From Vulcanimicrobiota bacterium (GTDB taxonomy: Bacteria > Vulcanimicrobiota > JAJTBE01), in contig JAIORV010000109.1 of assembly GCA_021107945.1 (NCBI GenBank), forward strand, positions 1 to 56,018: a stretch of 56,018 nt of DNA, given 5' to 3'. The notes below the pieces were generated by a model that worked only from the letters and a program-made list of their open reading frames with translations, was not told the origin of the DNA and did no database searches. Made by a program: the position numbers and the translations under genes. Below, piece after piece: positions 34,482 to 42,219 of this stretch (the stretch's first letter is position 1; every line of letters starts with the position of its first letter).

Positions 34482-35572
34482 AGAAATATATCCCATGGTA
34501 CATGAAAATTACAATAAAACTTGCTCTTGGTAATATTCCCGGCATGCAGAAGCTTGCATCGGGCGTGCTGCCTGTTTTTCAACAGGGTCCCGGCAAAGAT
34601 CCCGATTACAATATCAATGTTTATCTTCAACATTTCCATAGGTTTGCCAGGTTCAACCGGATTGAAGCGGGAATCAGGTGCGCAGATTATGATGTGCTGG
34701 AGCTGGGCCCGGGAAGATCCCTTGGATGTGGAGTTGTGGCAAACATTCTCGGCGCCAAAAAAGTTTGGCTTGTCGATGTGGAAAAGTGGACGAAATTAAA
34801 CAACGATTTTGCCGTCGAAATCATGGACAGGCTAAGGACAATCATTGAATCCACCGGGCAATTATTCAGACCACCCAACGATTTGGGTAGCGGCGGGTCT
34901 CCCGACCCGCCGGGAAACGGAATGAAATCGATATTAAATAATCCTTCCCAAAAGAAAGGTCTAAATTGTATCCATTATGGAGATTATGAGGGAGCGGAAA
35001 AAACGCTGTCCTATCTTGTGGGGAAGAAAATATTTACAAAAGAAGAGATAACATCCCGGATGGATGAGATTCAAAACAAAAAAGATATACAAGATTACTT
35101 ATTAGAAAATTGCCTCATATACAGCGACAGAGGAATGAAAACGCTTGAGGAAATCCCCGGACAATCAGTCTCTTTCACATATTCCCAGGCCGTTCTGGAG
35201 CATGTAAAAAGGGAAGATATTAAACCTATATTGGATCATCTACATAGAATCACAATCCCCGGGGGGATCACAAGCCATGTTATTGATTTTCGTGACCATA
35301 TCGGAAACAGCCTTCATTCCCTCAGGTTTTCCGAAAAAACATGGGAAAGCGATCTTTTCAGAAACTCAGGCTTCTACACAAACCGCATGAGAAAAACCGA
35401 AATAATAAAACTGTTTGAGGAATCAGGATGGGAAATTGTCTATAAAAAAGATCGCCTATGGGATAAAATTCCCCTCGACAGAAAAAAACTCGCCCCCGAA
35501 TTCTCGAATCTTGGGGAAGAGGATCTGTTATGCTCCGGATTGGTTGTGGTCGGAAGGAAACGCGTTTCGTGA
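34478..35572 (+). CDS. SAM-dependent methyltransferase-like protein with palindrome-derived insertion
   Basis: 364 aa, GTG start at 34478 overlapping the upstream stop (GTGA). The SAM-binding loop is DVLELGPGRSLGCGVVANIL (about residues 70-89), followed by VWLVDVEKW (motif II acid) and YSQAVLEHVKREDIKPILDH with IPGGITSHVIDFRDH (post-motif region). The order fits class I methyltransferases. Residues about 136-148 (GSGGSPDPPGNG) are coded by a GC-rich palindrome, GCGGCGGGTCTCCCGACCCG and on, a dispersed repeat type seen elsewhere in the window. It lies in a linker and keeps the frame. Substrate unknown; operon partner of the GGR-like enzyme. Confidence 0.83.
   Translation: MKKYIPWYMKITIKLALGNIPGMQKLASGVLPVFQQGPGKDPDYNINVYLQHFHRFARFNRIEAGIRCADYDVLELGPGRSLGCGVVANILGAKKVWLVDVEKWTKLNNDFAVEIMDRLRTIIESTGQLFRPPNDLGSGGSPDPPGNGMKSILNNPSQKKGLNCIHYGDYEGAEKTLSYLVGKKIFTKEEITSRMDEIQNKKDIQDYLLENCLIYSDRGMKTLEEIPGQSVSFTYSQAVLEHVKREDIKPILDHLHRITIPGGITSHVIDFRDHIGNSLHSLRFSEKTWESDLFRNSGFYTNRMRKTEIIKLFEESGWEIVYKKDRLWDKIPLDRKKLAPEFSNLGEEDLLCSGLVVVGRKRVS
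34888..34915. repeat. GC-rich palindrome inside the methyltransferase gene
   Basis: GTAGCGGCGGGTCTCCCGAC followed by CCGCCGGG. Its stem matches the minus-strand terminator at 28257-28284 and, in style (GTAGCG plus palindrome), the intergenic GCGGGTTT palindromes. Much more GC-rich than the flanking codons. Confidence 0.75.
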
Positions 35573-35592
35573 ATCCCGGAAGATTGATTTGT

Positions 35593-35632
35593 TTTTTCAA
35601 CGCAGAGGACGCAGAGGGCGCAGAGGTTTTGA
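35593..35632. repeat. CTCTGCG-family dispersed repeat (reverse orientation)
   Basis: TTTTTTCAACGCAGAGGACG then CAGAGGGCGCAGAGG, just after the methyltransferase stop. Confidence 0.8.
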
Positions 35633-35841
35633 TTGTGGGTAACAAAAGAATCTCTTCGTTATATGATATGATTAAGAAAAATTTTTAAACTATAAAATTT
35701 GAAGATACTCATTATGATTCCTTATAAATGGGAAGAGACATATGAACAATATCTTGCGATTGTTCAGCCAGGAAAGAATGTAGAAAAGTCATCCGATTGA
35801 TGTTATAATATGGAGAGAAAACTTTATTCGGGAGGAAACTC

Positions 35842-36075
35842 ATGTCCCTGTCCAAAGATGAATTGATCGGGTTATATGAGCAATTGGATAATGTCCGTCG
35901 GGAGGAAGTATCGAAATTCATATCTTTACTTGTTGAAGCGAAAGAAAGGTTTGAAGAAATCGAGGCAACTATTGAGGTTCTTAATATGCCTCATTTTGTG
36001 AGTAACTTTCGTGAAGCTATGGATGATTACCGCTCAGGTGGAGGTGTGAATTGGAGAGAAGCCCGAGATGTTTGA
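35842..36075 (+). CDS. Antitoxin partner of the RelE-type toxin
   Basis: 77 aa, GGGAGG 8 bases before the ATG, TATAAT at 35804-35809. It is short, Glu-rich and helical (LSKDELIGLYEQLDNVRREE) with a C-terminal segment (FREAMDDYRSGGGVNWREAR) of the kind that folds on binding a RelE/ParE toxin. It overlaps the toxin gene by 8 bases. No sequence family is recognised beyond its position, so the antitoxin role is inferred from context. It would also be expected to autoregulate. Confidence 0.75.
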   Translation: MSLSKDELIGLYEQLDNVRREEVSKFISLLVEAKERFEEIEATIEVLNMPHFVSNFREAMDDYRSGGGVNWREARDV

Positions 36076-36334
36076 ATTAGTGCTTCTAAAGCCGGCGTTG
36101 AAATTCTATAAGAAGTCGGACAAAGACCTTTGTCGGAGATTGGTGAAAGCATTCAAGAAAATCGAGGAGAATCCATTTGTCGGGAAAGACATAAAAAAAC
36201 TGAGAGGAAAATTATCTGGATTCTATAGATATAAAGTAAATGATGTAAGAATTGTATATTTTGTTGATAAAGAAAAGAGAAAAGTCAATGTTGTGGATAT
36301 TGGGTACAGGGGAGGTATTTATCAGGTCGATTGA
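36068..36334 (+). CDS. RelE/ParE-superfamily toxin
   Basis: 88 aa of the RelE/YoeB-like fold, typically a ribosome-dependent mRNA endonuclease or gyrase poison. The typical order is kept: FELVLLKPALKFYKKSDKDL, the helix pair RRLVKAFKKIEENPFVGKDI, KKLRGKLSGFYRYKVNDVRI (R-x-K/R-x-R core) and VYFVDKEKRKVNVVDIGYRG. The C-terminal IGYRGGIYQVD resembles the common IGHRxxxY ending, with Tyr replacing His. It ends 15 bases from the opposing HicB stop, so two toxin-antitoxin modules converge. Confidence 0.88.
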   Translation: MFELVLLKPALKFYKKSDKDLCRRLVKAFKKIEENPFVGKDIKKLRGKLSGFYRYKVNDVRIVYFVDKEKRKVNVVDIGYRGGIYQVD

Positions 36335-36349
36335 CAGGAAGGGTCTTCA

Positions 36350-36772
36350 TCACTGAAACTCAATCACAATCTTCTTATTCAATGCTTTCGCTATTCGTTC
36401 CAGAGTCTTCAGGGTTGGATTGAATTTCTCCGCCCTTTCCCATCTTTGATAACTTTGATAGGGAACTTTTATCCTTTGAGCTATTTTGCCCTGAGATGCT
36501 TTCAATTCCTTGCGGGCTTTTTTGATAGACAACGGCAGGGCGACTTCCGGGAGGAGTTTTACATAAATGATGTCTTCGCCCTGAACGTCGGAAGGCTCCG
36601 GGATTTCAATATTATCACTCATCATATAGGCGATTGTCTCATTGAGAGCATCTTCCGCCATTTCCATGAGTTCTTCCATTGTCATTCCCTGAGTAAATGC
36701 ACCGGGAATATCAATGAATTGGGCATAATACCCGGGTTCATCTTTTTCGACTCTTGCAGGATATTTTATCAT
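36350..36772 (-). CDS. hicB: HicB-type antitoxin with C-terminal HTH
   Basis: 140 aa. ATG 36772 overlaps the hicA stop (ATGA) and follows GGAG by 6 bases; the GTG frame start at 36784 is less likely. The N-terminal HicB domain (YPARVEKDEPGYYAQFIDIP, GAFTQGMTMEELMEMAEDAL) has the degenerate RNase-H fold that blocks HicA. The C-terminal XRE-like HTH is KASQGKIAQRIKVPYQSYQR followed by WERAEKFNPTLKTLERIAKA, giving operator binding and autoregulation. Toxin gene first, antitoxin second is the usual hicAB order. Confidence 0.93.
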   Translation of the reverse strand: MIKYPARVEKDEPGYYAQFIDIPGAFTQGMTMEELMEMAEDALNETIAYMMSDNIEIPEPSDVQGEDIIYVKLLPEVALPLSIKKARKELKASQGKIAQRIKVPYQSYQRWERAEKFNPTLKTLERIAKALNKKIVIEFQ

Positions 36773-36984
36773 TTTCTTCTCCACTCCTCACTGGTCTTTT
36801 TTAAGGCTTTAATAAATTTTTGTTCCATTCTTTTTGAGAGGTATCTGTGCTTCTTGGGGACAAGCAGAGTGTGAGGATAGTTGCCATGTTTCATAACAAG
36901 ATGCTTTTTTGTTCTAACAACATACCACCCTGCTTTTTCAAGTGCTTTTTTTGCCTCTTCAGGGTTTTTAAACACCTTGGTCAT
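36769..36984 (-). CDS. hicA: HicA-type mRNA interferase toxin
   Basis: 71 aa with the double-stranded RNA-binding-like HicA fold: EEAKKALEKAGWYVVRTKKH, then LVMKHGNYPHTLLVPKKHRY. The catalytic His is expected in the KKHLVMKH segment. The usual G-S-H motif is altered (RTKKH), though the surrounding pattern is kept. Overlaps hicB by 4 bases. Expected to cleave mRNA when HicB is lost. Confidence 0.9.
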   Translation of the reverse strand: MTKVFKNPEEAKKALEKAGWYVVRTKKHLVMKHGNYPHTLLVPKKHRYLSKRMEQKFIKALKKTSEEWRRK

Positions 36985-37272
36985 TGCAGTCCCTCACTTC
37001 CTGATATAATTATACAACATTTATATTGTATCCGTCAATGGGGATACCGTTCACTCGTGCCTCGTTTCTGGATAATCGCTTCAATAAAAATACTATTTAA
37101 CTAAAGTACTATTTAACTCAATATGCCAGTTACCTGGGAAAAAACCTTATTTCTTAGATTTCGCACACCTGACATCTTTTAATTAAATCACTCAATTTGT
37201 TAAAAATACGATTGAGAATAATTCATTATATGCCTTATAGCCATTTTTTATAATGCTTATAAACTTTTCGAG

Positions 37273-37450
37273 TTTTTAAGACAACACCCGATTTCAATCG
37301 GGTGGCTAGAAGCCTATAAAACCTACCTCACACCTCCAACTTAACCGTTTTAACGGTTTTTTGATGATATAAACCACTGAAGTGGTTAGGACGCTGCAGT
37401 GGTGGGGTATTCGCTCAATTCACCACAATAAATTGTGGTGTTGTCTTAAA
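37273..37450. mobile_element. MITE-like hairpin-array element, copy 2 (about 178 bp)
   Basis: Ends TTTAAGACAACACC (37275-37288) and GGTGTTGTCTTAAA (37437-37450), perfect 14-base inverted repeats. Internal palindromes in order: CCCGATTTCAATCGGG, AACCGTTTTAACGGTT, AACCACTGAAGTGGTT, CACCACAATAAATTGTGGTG. The flank beyond 37450 (CACCTTAATAC ... TACCTTAAGGCACTTG) matches, in reverse, the flank of copy 3 at 44.4 kb. Confidence 0.85.
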
Positions 37451-37588
37451 CACCTTAATACATCTGTTATTACCTTAAGGCACTTGAAATAATTTCTATT
37501 ACTTCTCAACAAATTCACATGTGCGAAATGTAGGTATTTAATAAAGTGTTTCATCCATGCCCCCTAATTGTGAAGCGGGTTTCCTCCT

Positions 37589-37690
37589 TGTTAAGCCGTT
37601 GAAGTGGCTTAAGAGGAGGTGGCTTTACGGCAAGCCGCCTCAGCGGCTTAAAGCTGAGAACTTTCTTTCAAAAAGATTCCCACAGAGAAA
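37589..37690. repeat. Double-palindrome REP-like element, copy 2 (inverted)
   Basis: TTAAGCCGTTGAAGTGGCTTAA-type (37591-37612) and AAGCCGCCTCAGCGGCTT palindromes, then AAGCTGAGAACTTTCTTTCA and TTCCCAC. This is the reverse complement of the element at 10627-10725. Confidence 0.85.
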
Positions 37691-37809
37691 TAAAGAGAAA
37701 TAAAAATTATCAAATTCAAGACCCGGCCCCTCTTTTCTTTTTCCGGATAATTGTATATAATTATGCAAAATCAAGAGGAATATCAGGTTGGGTGAGAAAA
37801 ACGAGATTG

Positions 37810-38715
37810 ATGAAAAAGTATATTCTTACAATATTGCTGTTAATTATATTCATCTTCACATTCGTGCAAGCTGGCGCGGTTTTTGCTGAGAATATCGAGA
37901 AGATCGAGAATACTCATTCTCTTTTTTATATCCGGGGTCATGTCCCGGTTCTTTTGCCGTTCGTTCTTCTGTGGATGATCCTCTTTGCCTTTGTAGCTCC
38001 GGCGCTTTTAAACGGGTATTTCAGTTGGTTGCGCATAGAGCGAAGGCTGAGATTATTCGAGAAATTCGCGGTTCAAAGATTGATTCTCAAAAAAGAATCG
38101 CATCCGATAAATCCTATTGATTCATATGAATTTATATCCGGGATTTACGAAGACAAGATAGAAATGGGCAAATTGAAGATTGGCCACGAGGGAGTATTTC
38201 TTCTTTCATGCGAAAATCGGGAGAAAATGTCTGTTGCGATATCGGGGCTTGTTGAAAAAATTACATCGAAGTGGAATCGCTCCGTGATTTATTCTGGAAG
38301 AGAGGAATCGAGCCTTTTTGCGGATGTTCTCAGGGAGCCCCTTACCCGCAGAGATCAAATGAGACACATTGAGGAGAAGATAGCTCCATATCTTCACATT
38401 TTACCCGCTTTCGTGCCTGATCCCGATACAATATATAATTCAATCAAAAAGCCCGATAGAAGTTTGCATCCCTGCGCAGTCATAATTGAAGATGCGGGGT
38501 ATAAGCCCCTTGTAAATGTTTATAAGAACTCTGATGCTATGAGGAAGTTGGATGAAATATCCGGGATTTTGAAATTGCCGATATTTATTATAGGCGGGAA
38601 TGATAAGGGAAGATTATTTAACGAGATTGCCGGGGAAGAGGAAAAATTGTCAATTCTATCGGGAATCGGCACAATCAAGGTCGGAAAGGGAAACGAAATT
38701 TATATTCAATGGTAA
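37810..38715 (+). CDS. Unknown membrane protein heading the carbamoyltransferase locus
   Basis: About 301 aa, not recognised. ATG 37810 gives a signal-like N-terminus (MKKYILTILLLIIFIFTFVQ); a GTG 18 bases earlier is possible. A second hydrophobic stretch (VPVLLPFVLLWMILFAFVAP, about 45-65) anchors it, leaving a cytoplasmic or periplasmic domain of about 230 residues with alternating beta strands (GVFLLSCENREKMSVAISGL, CAVIIEDAGYKPLVNVYKNS, LPIFIIGGNDKGRLFNEIAG). The beta-strand/GG pattern hints at a Rossmann-like fold but no motif is diagnostic. Overlaps the next small gene's frame and is likely co-transcribed with it and the carbamoyltransferase. Confidence 0.7.
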   Translation: MKKYILTILLLIIFIFTFVQAGAVFAENIEKIENTHSLFYIRGHVPVLLPFVLLWMILFAFVAPALLNGYFSWLRIERRLRLFEKFAVQRLILKKESHPINPIDSYEFISGIYEDKIEMGKLKIGHEGVFLLSCENREKMSVAISGLVEKITSKWNRSVIYSGREESSLFADVLREPLTRRDQMRHIEEKIAPYLHILPAFVPDPDTIYNSIKKPDRSLHPCAVIIEDAGYKPLVNVYKNSDAMRKLDEISGILKLPIFIIGGNDKGRLFNEIAGEEEKLSILSGIGTIKVGKGNEIYIQW

Positions 38716-38732
38716 CTGGGAGAATTAGATAT

Positions 38733-38933
38733 ATGGGAAATTTTATTTTGGGATTTATATATTACGGGCTGGTTGGCTCCGTATCTGTTTTGTACAAGGT
38801 TTTTGGAATCAATCCTTTCAAAGGCAAGAATAACCCGGATACATACTGGGAAGAGCGTGATCCTGACAGACCGGTACATGTATTCACGCTCAGGGGCAGT
38901 ACACAGGATAAAAAGCAAGGAGGAGAGAGTTGA
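38733..38933 (+). CDS. SxtJ-like small membrane protein
   Basis: 66 aa from ATG 38733 (GGAG about 10 bases upstream); a coupled start at 38709 overlapping the previous stop would add 8 residues. One hydrophobic helix (MGNFILGFIYYGLVGSVSVL) is followed by GINPFKGKNNPDTYWEERDP. The 'DPxR...DP..SYW..R'-type motif after a TM helix is what I recall from SxtJ-like small proteins that sit beside NodU/CmcH carbamoyltransferases, and the next gene is one, overlapping by 4 bases. Probably helps place the enzyme at the membrane (inference). Confidence 0.72.
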   Translation: MGNFILGFIYYGLVGSVSVLYKVFGINPFKGKNNPDTYWEERDPDRPVHVFTLRGSTQDKKQGGES

Positions 38934-40048
38934 ATATTCTTGGAATTTCCTGTTTCTATCATGACTCGGCCTCTGCGCTGATGCAGGACGGCAAGGTTGT
39001 CGCCGCCGTGGAGGAAGAGCGTTTCACAAGGAAAAAGCATTCGAACGAGTTCCCCCGGCAGTCGGTTCAATATTGTCTTGATCATGCCGGGATAAAGATA
39101 AATGATGTTGATTATATCGGGTTTTATGAGATACCAAAAAATAAATTCGACAGGTTGATAAACACTCACCTGCATTATTTTCCGCAGACGTATGAGCAAT
39201 TCAAGCCTTTCGCGGCGTTGTGGTTTATGCGGAATCTGCAGATGGAGAATGTTTTACGTAACGAGTTGAAATATGAAAACGAGCTTGTTTTTGTGGACCA
39301 TCACCTCGCCCATGCCGCTAGCGCGTTTCTTCCGTCGGGGTTTGACAAGTCTGCAATATTTACCATAGACGGTGTGGGAGAATGGACTACAACCGCATGG
39401 GGAGTCGGAGAGGGGCACAAGATCAATCTCTCACATGAAATCAAATTTCCCCATTCACTGGGTCTTCTTTACAGTGCGGTTACATACTATCTGGGGTTCA
39501 AGGTGAACAACGGCGAGGGCAAAGTGATGGGACTCGCTTCTTATGGAAAGCCAAAGTTCAGGGAGCAATTCAGGGAGCTAATTGATATAAAAGATGATGG
39601 AAGCTTCAGGCTGAATATGGATTACTTCAAGTTTCACCGGGGACTGGAAATGATTGACGAAAAATTCGATTCTCTTTTTAAATGCTGGAGAAAGCCCGGG
39701 GATGAGTTGAAATCCGAGCATGAGGATCTTGCCGCCACATTGCAGGATGTGCTGGAAGAGGCTATTTTAAAAATGGCGAACAATATCCACAAGCAAACAG
39801 GATTGAAAAAAATCTGCATCGGCGGAGGAGTGGGATTGAATTCCGTGGCAAACGGCAGGGTGTTGAAAGAGACCCCGTTTACCGATATGTTTATCCAGCC
39901 CGCGTCGTCGGATGCCGGTTCTTCCCTTGGAAGTGCGCTTTATATTCATAATTGCGTGCTTGGAAATGAGGATCGGTGGAATATGGACGTATATTCAGGT
40001 CATAGTGCCACCCATGAAGAGGTAAAAAATTCAAGTATGTGGAGTTGA
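38930..40048 (+). CDS. NodU/CmcH-family carbamoyltransferase, N-terminal part (frameshifted)
   Basis: TTG start with GGAGAGAG upstream; 372 aa before a premature stop. The ASKHA-type N-terminal domain is complete: MNILGISCFYHDSASALMQD, VAAVEEERFTRKKHSNEFP, DHHLAHAASAFLPSG (the metal/carbamoyl-adenylate site), TIDGVGEWTTTAWGVGEG, and IGGGVGLNSVANGR. At 40024-40030 the frame meets A_AAA_AAT; reading on in the -1 frame continues directly into the 40039-40593 product, while the 0 frame ends 6 codons later. These enzymes transfer carbamoyl from carbamoyl phosphate to sugar or antibiotic hydroxyls. Joined, the protein would be 554 aa, the normal size. Confidence 0.88.
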   Translation: MNILGISCFYHDSASALMQDGKVVAAVEEERFTRKKHSNEFPRQSVQYCLDHAGIKINDVDYIGFYEIPKNKFDRLINTHLHYFPQTYEQFKPFAALWFMRNLQMENVLRNELKYENELVFVDHHLAHAASAFLPSGFDKSAIFTIDGVGEWTTTAWGVGEGHKINLSHEIKFPHSLGLLYSAVTYYLGFKVNNGEGKVMGLASYGKPKFREQFRELIDIKDDGSFRLNMDYFKFHRGLEMIDEKFDSLFKCWRKPGDELKSEHEDLAATLQDVLEEAILKMANNIHKQTGLKKICIGGGVGLNSVANGRVLKETPFTDMFIQPASSDAGSSLGSALYIHNCVLGNEDRWNMDVYSGHSATHEEVKNSSMWS

Positions 40049-40593
40049 GCGAGGAGGAGATAGTAGAAAGGGTATCTCATATGGTGGCGAAGAATAAGAT
40101 TGTGGGCTGGTACCAGGGCAGGATGGAATTTGGCCCCAGAGCTCTTGGAAACCGCACGATATTGGCAAATCCAGGGAATCCCGACATGAAAGACATTCTA
40201 AATTCCAGGGTGAAATTCAGGGAGTCTTTCAGGCCTTATGCGGCGTCGGTTATGGAAGAGAAACTCGGCGAGTATTTCGACTGTGATTACAAATCCCCAT
40301 TTATGCTCCTGGTCTATGATGTACTGGAAGATAAAAGGTCGGAAATACCATCGGTTACTCATGTTGACGGGACATGCAGGGTTCAGAGTGTGACACCGGA
40401 GCAAAATCCGTTATACTACCGTCTTATAAAGCGTTTTTATGAAGTTTTCGGGATCCCCATGGTTCTTAATACATCGTTTAATATCAGGGGAGAGCCAATA
40501 GTCAGCGGTATTAAGGAAGCTGTAAATTGTTATCTCAAAACGGGAATGGACGCCCTTGCGGCGGAGCGATTCCTGATAGTGAAGGAAGAATAA
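40039..40593 (+). CDS. NodU/CmcH-family carbamoyltransferase, C-terminal part
   Basis: 184-aa frame, -1 relative to the preceding one. It holds the complete C-terminal domain: IVGWYQGRMEFGPRALGNRT, ILANPGNPDMKDILNSRVKF, RESFRPYAASVMEE, and GIPMVLNTSFNIRGEPIVSG, all strongly conserved in the family. Homology begins upstream of this frame's GTG (the -1 frame before it reads TTC AAG TAT, FKY), which shows it is not an independent gene but the rest of the same protein. No damage other than the single-base frame change is seen. Confidence 0.85.
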   Translation: MELSEEEIVERVSHMVAKNKIVGWYQGRMEFGPRALGNRTILANPGNPDMKDILNSRVKFRESFRPYAASVMEEKLGEYFDCDYKSPFMLLVYDVLEDKRSEIPSVTHVDGTCRVQSVTPEQNPLYYRLIKRFYEVFGIPMVLNTSFNIRGEPIVSGIKEAVNCYLKTGMDALAAERFLIVKEE

Positions 40594-40636
40594 GTTATTT
40601 CCAATAAGTAATGTCATTTTTATTGGAATATTGATA

Positions 40637-40827
40637 AAACCGCAAAGAAACAAAGAACGCAAAGAAAATTATTTTAGCCTTTGTGGTCTTTGCGGTGAAT
40701 AAGGAAAACGGATGACGGAATATGGAGAACGGAATAAGGAAATCAGAAAAACATTAATATATTTCTTCGTGTTCTCCGTGACTTCGTGGTGAGATTAAAA
40801 ACCTCTGCGTCCTCTGCGGTGAATAAC
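40637..40827. repeat. CTTTGTGG/CTCTGCG-family repeats, inverted pair plus extra units
   Basis: ACCGCAAAGAAACAAAGAAC ... and CCTTTGTGGTCTTTGCGGTG (40637-40703) form an imperfect hairpin. Further units follow: CTTCGTGTTCTCCGTGACTT and CCTCTGCGTCCTCTGCGGTG up to 40827. It fills the gap between the carbamoyltransferase and the pseudo-MBL gene. Confidence 0.85.
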
Positions 40828-40838
40828 TAAGTTTTGGA

Positions 40839-42056
40839 GTGTCGAAAATAGTAATTAAAAACACAAATGACAAATCTATCAACGAATCTGAAAACCGGGA
40901 TGAATCCGCAGGGCAGATGAATAAGGGAAATAAGGAGAAATCTCCGCCCCGGAACGTCAGAGATACTATTCTCTTGATATTCCTGGTCATACAGATATTC
41001 CTCATAATCTTTCTTCTTTACAGGTTCGCGGCTCCCGAACACCAGGATATCATGATCCTTGAGACTTCCCTTGAAAAAGGAGATTTTGTTGATCCCAACG
41101 ATTTTATTCTTGCAAAATATGACATCCTGGATACGGTAACTTTGATGACCGGAATTGAGCAATATGGCAGATCCGCCGATAATATTCTGCGAAAGAAGAT
41201 GGTTTATGACAAGGGACAGTCTTTCTGGATATTGATGGAAGACAAAGTGAGCGACAGTGATGAATTGTTGAAATATTCGAAAGAGTTCATGGCACCAAGT
41301 GACTTTACTGCTTTTGCAGGCAGGATTAAAAATGATGAAGTGCTCAACTTTCTCTATGACCTTGGGGGAAAGGAAAAAATCTTTCGAAACAACTGGAGAG
41401 AGGTTGGAGTCGAGGAGTTAAAAGCGGCTCCTTTTCTGCCCTGGAAGAAGAAGCTCGACTTTATGGTTCTGTCGAGATACGATGAGTCGCACTGGGGCGG
41501 AATTGAATACATCCTGGGGTATAATCCGGCAATGCCCATATACTGTCCTCCCCTTACAAAGTTAGCCCAACTGAAAAACTTCAAGGCTATGAGTCGGGCA
41601 CAGAGCTTGATCCCGCTTCTGCCCGGATACACTCAACTGACGCCAAGGGTTGGGGCATATGTTTCAACAATTCAGATGGAGTCAGGTGAAGATCCCAGAT
41701 ATGAGTTAGATATCGTTCTCAAAGTGAATGGAGGCGTGGCGGTTGTCGCCGGTGCGGGATTGGCGGAGCCTCTTGATCTGGTAAGGAATGTAAAGTCGGA
41801 GACCGGGGAGGATGTGCTGTATTATATCGGCGGCACCAATCTGTTTCTGGGCTTGAAAACCAAGGAGCTTTATTCACAAATGCGGGAGTTGAAAAAGATT
41901 GCCCCAAATATGGAGGTATATCCCAACTTCAATACATCCATGATTGCACATCAGATGATGAAAGAGGTATTTGAGGATAAATATCATCCCACTTCCCAGG
42001 GGTTGAAAATCAGGTTCAGGCCGAAGCCGAAGCTTCCACCACCACCGAAGAATTAG
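40839..42056 (+). CDS. Membrane-anchored metallo-beta-lactamase-fold protein lacking metal ligands
   Basis: 405 aa; GTG start uncertain (alternative ATG 40917). A charged N-terminus, one TM helix (TILLIFLVIQIFLIIFLLYR, about 43-62), then an extracytoplasmic MBL-like domain. The skeleton matches the ribofuranosylaminobenzene-synthase-like MBL subgroup: KGQSFWILMED, KLDFMVLSRYDESHWGGIEY (where SHxHxDHxGG is expected), ELDIVLKVNGGVAVVAGAGL (expected GCSH) and VLYYIGGTNLFLG (expected GGFHL). Each metal His is replaced, so it should not be a hydrolase; a binding or structural role is inferred. It lies in the carbamoyltransferase locus before the GT-C pair. Confidence 0.68.
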   Translation: MSKIVIKNTNDKSINESENRDESAGQMNKGNKEKSPPRNVRDTILLIFLVIQIFLIIFLLYRFAAPEHQDIMILETSLEKGDFVDPNDFILAKYDILDTVTLMTGIEQYGRSADNILRKKMVYDKGQSFWILMEDKVSDSDELLKYSKEFMAPSDFTAFAGRIKNDEVLNFLYDLGGKEKIFRNNWREVGVEELKAAPFLPWKKKLDFMVLSRYDESHWGGIEYILGYNPAMPIYCPPLTKLAQLKNFKAMSRAQSLIPLLPGYTQLTPRVGAYVSTIQMESGEDPRYELDIVLKVNGGVAVVAGAGLAEPLDLVRNVKSETGEDVLYYIGGTNLFLGLKTKELYSQMRELKKIAPNMEVYPNFNTSMIAHQMMKEVFEDKYHPTSQGLKIRFRPKPKLPPPPKN

Positions 42057-42219
42057 AGAAAATAAGCTCAAATGCCGATGTATGACATGAAATCATATTG
42101 ATAAATAATCAAGCTTAATTGTTGCAAGGGTTTGTATGGATCGTGGTAGAAAAAGGCCGGTGAGTCTTAAACAGGTATCTATGGGTATCTTAACTTGGAA
42201 CTTATGATGGAAGCGGAAA

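Noticed and set aside
35714-35800. 28-codon frame MIPYKWEETYEQYLAIVQPG... before the antitoxin gene
   Set aside because: No ribosome site and no continuation in another frame that I could recognise; may be a gene scrap but not supportable.
40021-40041. Programmed -1 frameshifting as the main explanation for the split carbamoyltransferase
   Set aside because: The heptamer is right, but I see no clear downstream structure or well-spaced upstream stimulatory site, and a one-base loss in an A-run is simpler. Kept as a question, not a call.
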